64,000 nt of DNA from Aminivibrio pyruvatiphilus (GTDB lineage: Bacteria > Synergistota > Synergistia > Synergistales > Aminobacteriaceae). Position 1 is the stretch's first letter. Each line of letters begins with the position of its first letter. The notes beneath the pieces are model-generated. The model made no database searches and was not told the DNA's origin. It worked only from the letters and a program-made list of their open reading frames with translations. The DNA lies in contig NZ_SORI01000014.1 in NCBI RefSeq assembly GCF_004366815.1, positions 1 to 64,000 on the forward strand. Reading direction: 5' to 3'. The position numbers and the translations under genes are program-made. Shown here piece after piece: positions 63,687-64,000 of the stretch.

Positions 63687-64000
63687 CTAGAAAATGGTCT
63701 GCAGGATCTGGGTCAGGATGCCGGGCTTCTGGAGGCGGGTGAGCGCTCCCTTGCCCCTGACGCCTATCTCCGCGTTGGCGATCTTGTCGCTCGAAATCTG
63801 GTTGTAGCTGTCCACGTCCTGGGGACGGATGACCCCCACCACCTGGAGCTGGAGGGTTTCTTCGTGGGTGGCGATGTCCCTGGTGCCCTCGATGATGAGG
63901 TTGCCGTTGGGAAGGATATCGGTGACCAGGCAGGTGATCTGGGTCTGGGCGGTGTGGGTCCGTTCCGTGGAACCGTCGCCCTTCATGTTGCTCTTCGAGC
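63687..64000 (-). CDS. flgH: Flagellar L-ring protein FlgH (partial, 3' part)
   Basis: The last 104 codons of FlgH; the 5' end lies beyond the window. KSNMKGDGSTERTHTAQTQITCLVTDILPNGNLIIEGTRDIATHEETLQLQVVGVIRPQDV is the conserved L-ring core, and the frame is open to the window edge. An internal ATG at 63986 is not the start. It lies 13 nt upstream of flgI. FlgH is an outer-membrane lipoprotein ring. Confidence 0.94.
   Translation of the reverse strand, partial: SKSNMKGDGSTERTHTAQTQITCLVTDILPNGNLIIEGTRDIATHEETLQLQVVGVIRPQDVDSYNQISSDKIANAEIGVRGKGALTRLQKPGILTQILQTIF

Overview
This 64-kb window looks like chromosome from a GC-rich, flagellated, Gram-negative-type (diderm) anaerobe, most probably a member of the Synergistota. 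The reasons are a flagellum with outer-membrane L- and P-ring genes (flgH, flgI), housekeeping gene orders otherwise typical of Firmicutes, no sporulation genes, and pyruvate phosphate dikinase metabolism. The phylum is an inference; only the first ~94 nt of the 16S gene are present to support it. Almost every gene after position 3,270 is on the minus strand.

Layout. 1-2,680: 5' end of a 16S rRNA gene (minus) with its promoter, divergent from a class A penicillin-binding protein (plus). 2,690-3,260: the first of six intergenic clusters of a 'GTCATCCTGAG...GAAGGATCT' repeat. 3,270-9,101: a PEP/pyruvate module with a PEP-synthase-like protein lacking the ATP-binding domain, a complete pyruvate phosphate dikinase and two tandem PSRP-type regulatory kinase/phosphorylases. 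9,185-19,188: the run phoH-pgpH-ybeY-CNNM-cdd-era-recO-glyQ-glyS. 19,219-20,733: a biotin-dependent carboxyltransferase subunit without a biotin domain. 20,782-28,446: glmU-prs-rplY-pth-mfd-mazG. 28,516-28,589: tRNA-Gln.

29,006-43,625 is a sugar operon. It encodes a legionaminic-acid-type nonulosonate pathway (LegB, LegC, LegG, LegI, a LegH/NeuD-like acetyltransferase, LegF and a PtmE-like nucleotidyltransferase), an acetamidino-forming triad (PP-loop amidotransferase, HisH-like and HisF-like proteins), and several possible tailoring enzymes (methyltransferase, deacetylase, oxidoreductase, aminotransferase, acyltransferase). It runs in the same direction as, and lies directly downstream of, flaG, flagellin, a Maf-type flagellin glycosyltransferase, csrA and fliW (43,748-50,187). 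Together they read as a flagellin synthesis and glycosylation locus: sigma-28 and CsrA/FliW control flagellin, Maf attaches the nonulosonate, and the operon makes the CMP-sugar.

50,250-52,440 holds two small toxin-antitoxin modules separated and flanked by repeat clusters; the ParE toxin gene is interrupted by one in-frame stop codon. 52,468-58,748 is flgM-flgN-flgK-flgL behind a recognisable sigma-28 promoter, with unusually large FlgK and FlgL. 58,809-61,243 holds comF, a GNAT acetyltransferase, a zinc-ribbon protein and a DUF3084 membrane protein. 61,797-64,000 holds a YkgJ-type cysteine-cluster protein, a FlgJ-like rod-binding protein, FlgI and a partial FlgH that runs off the window.
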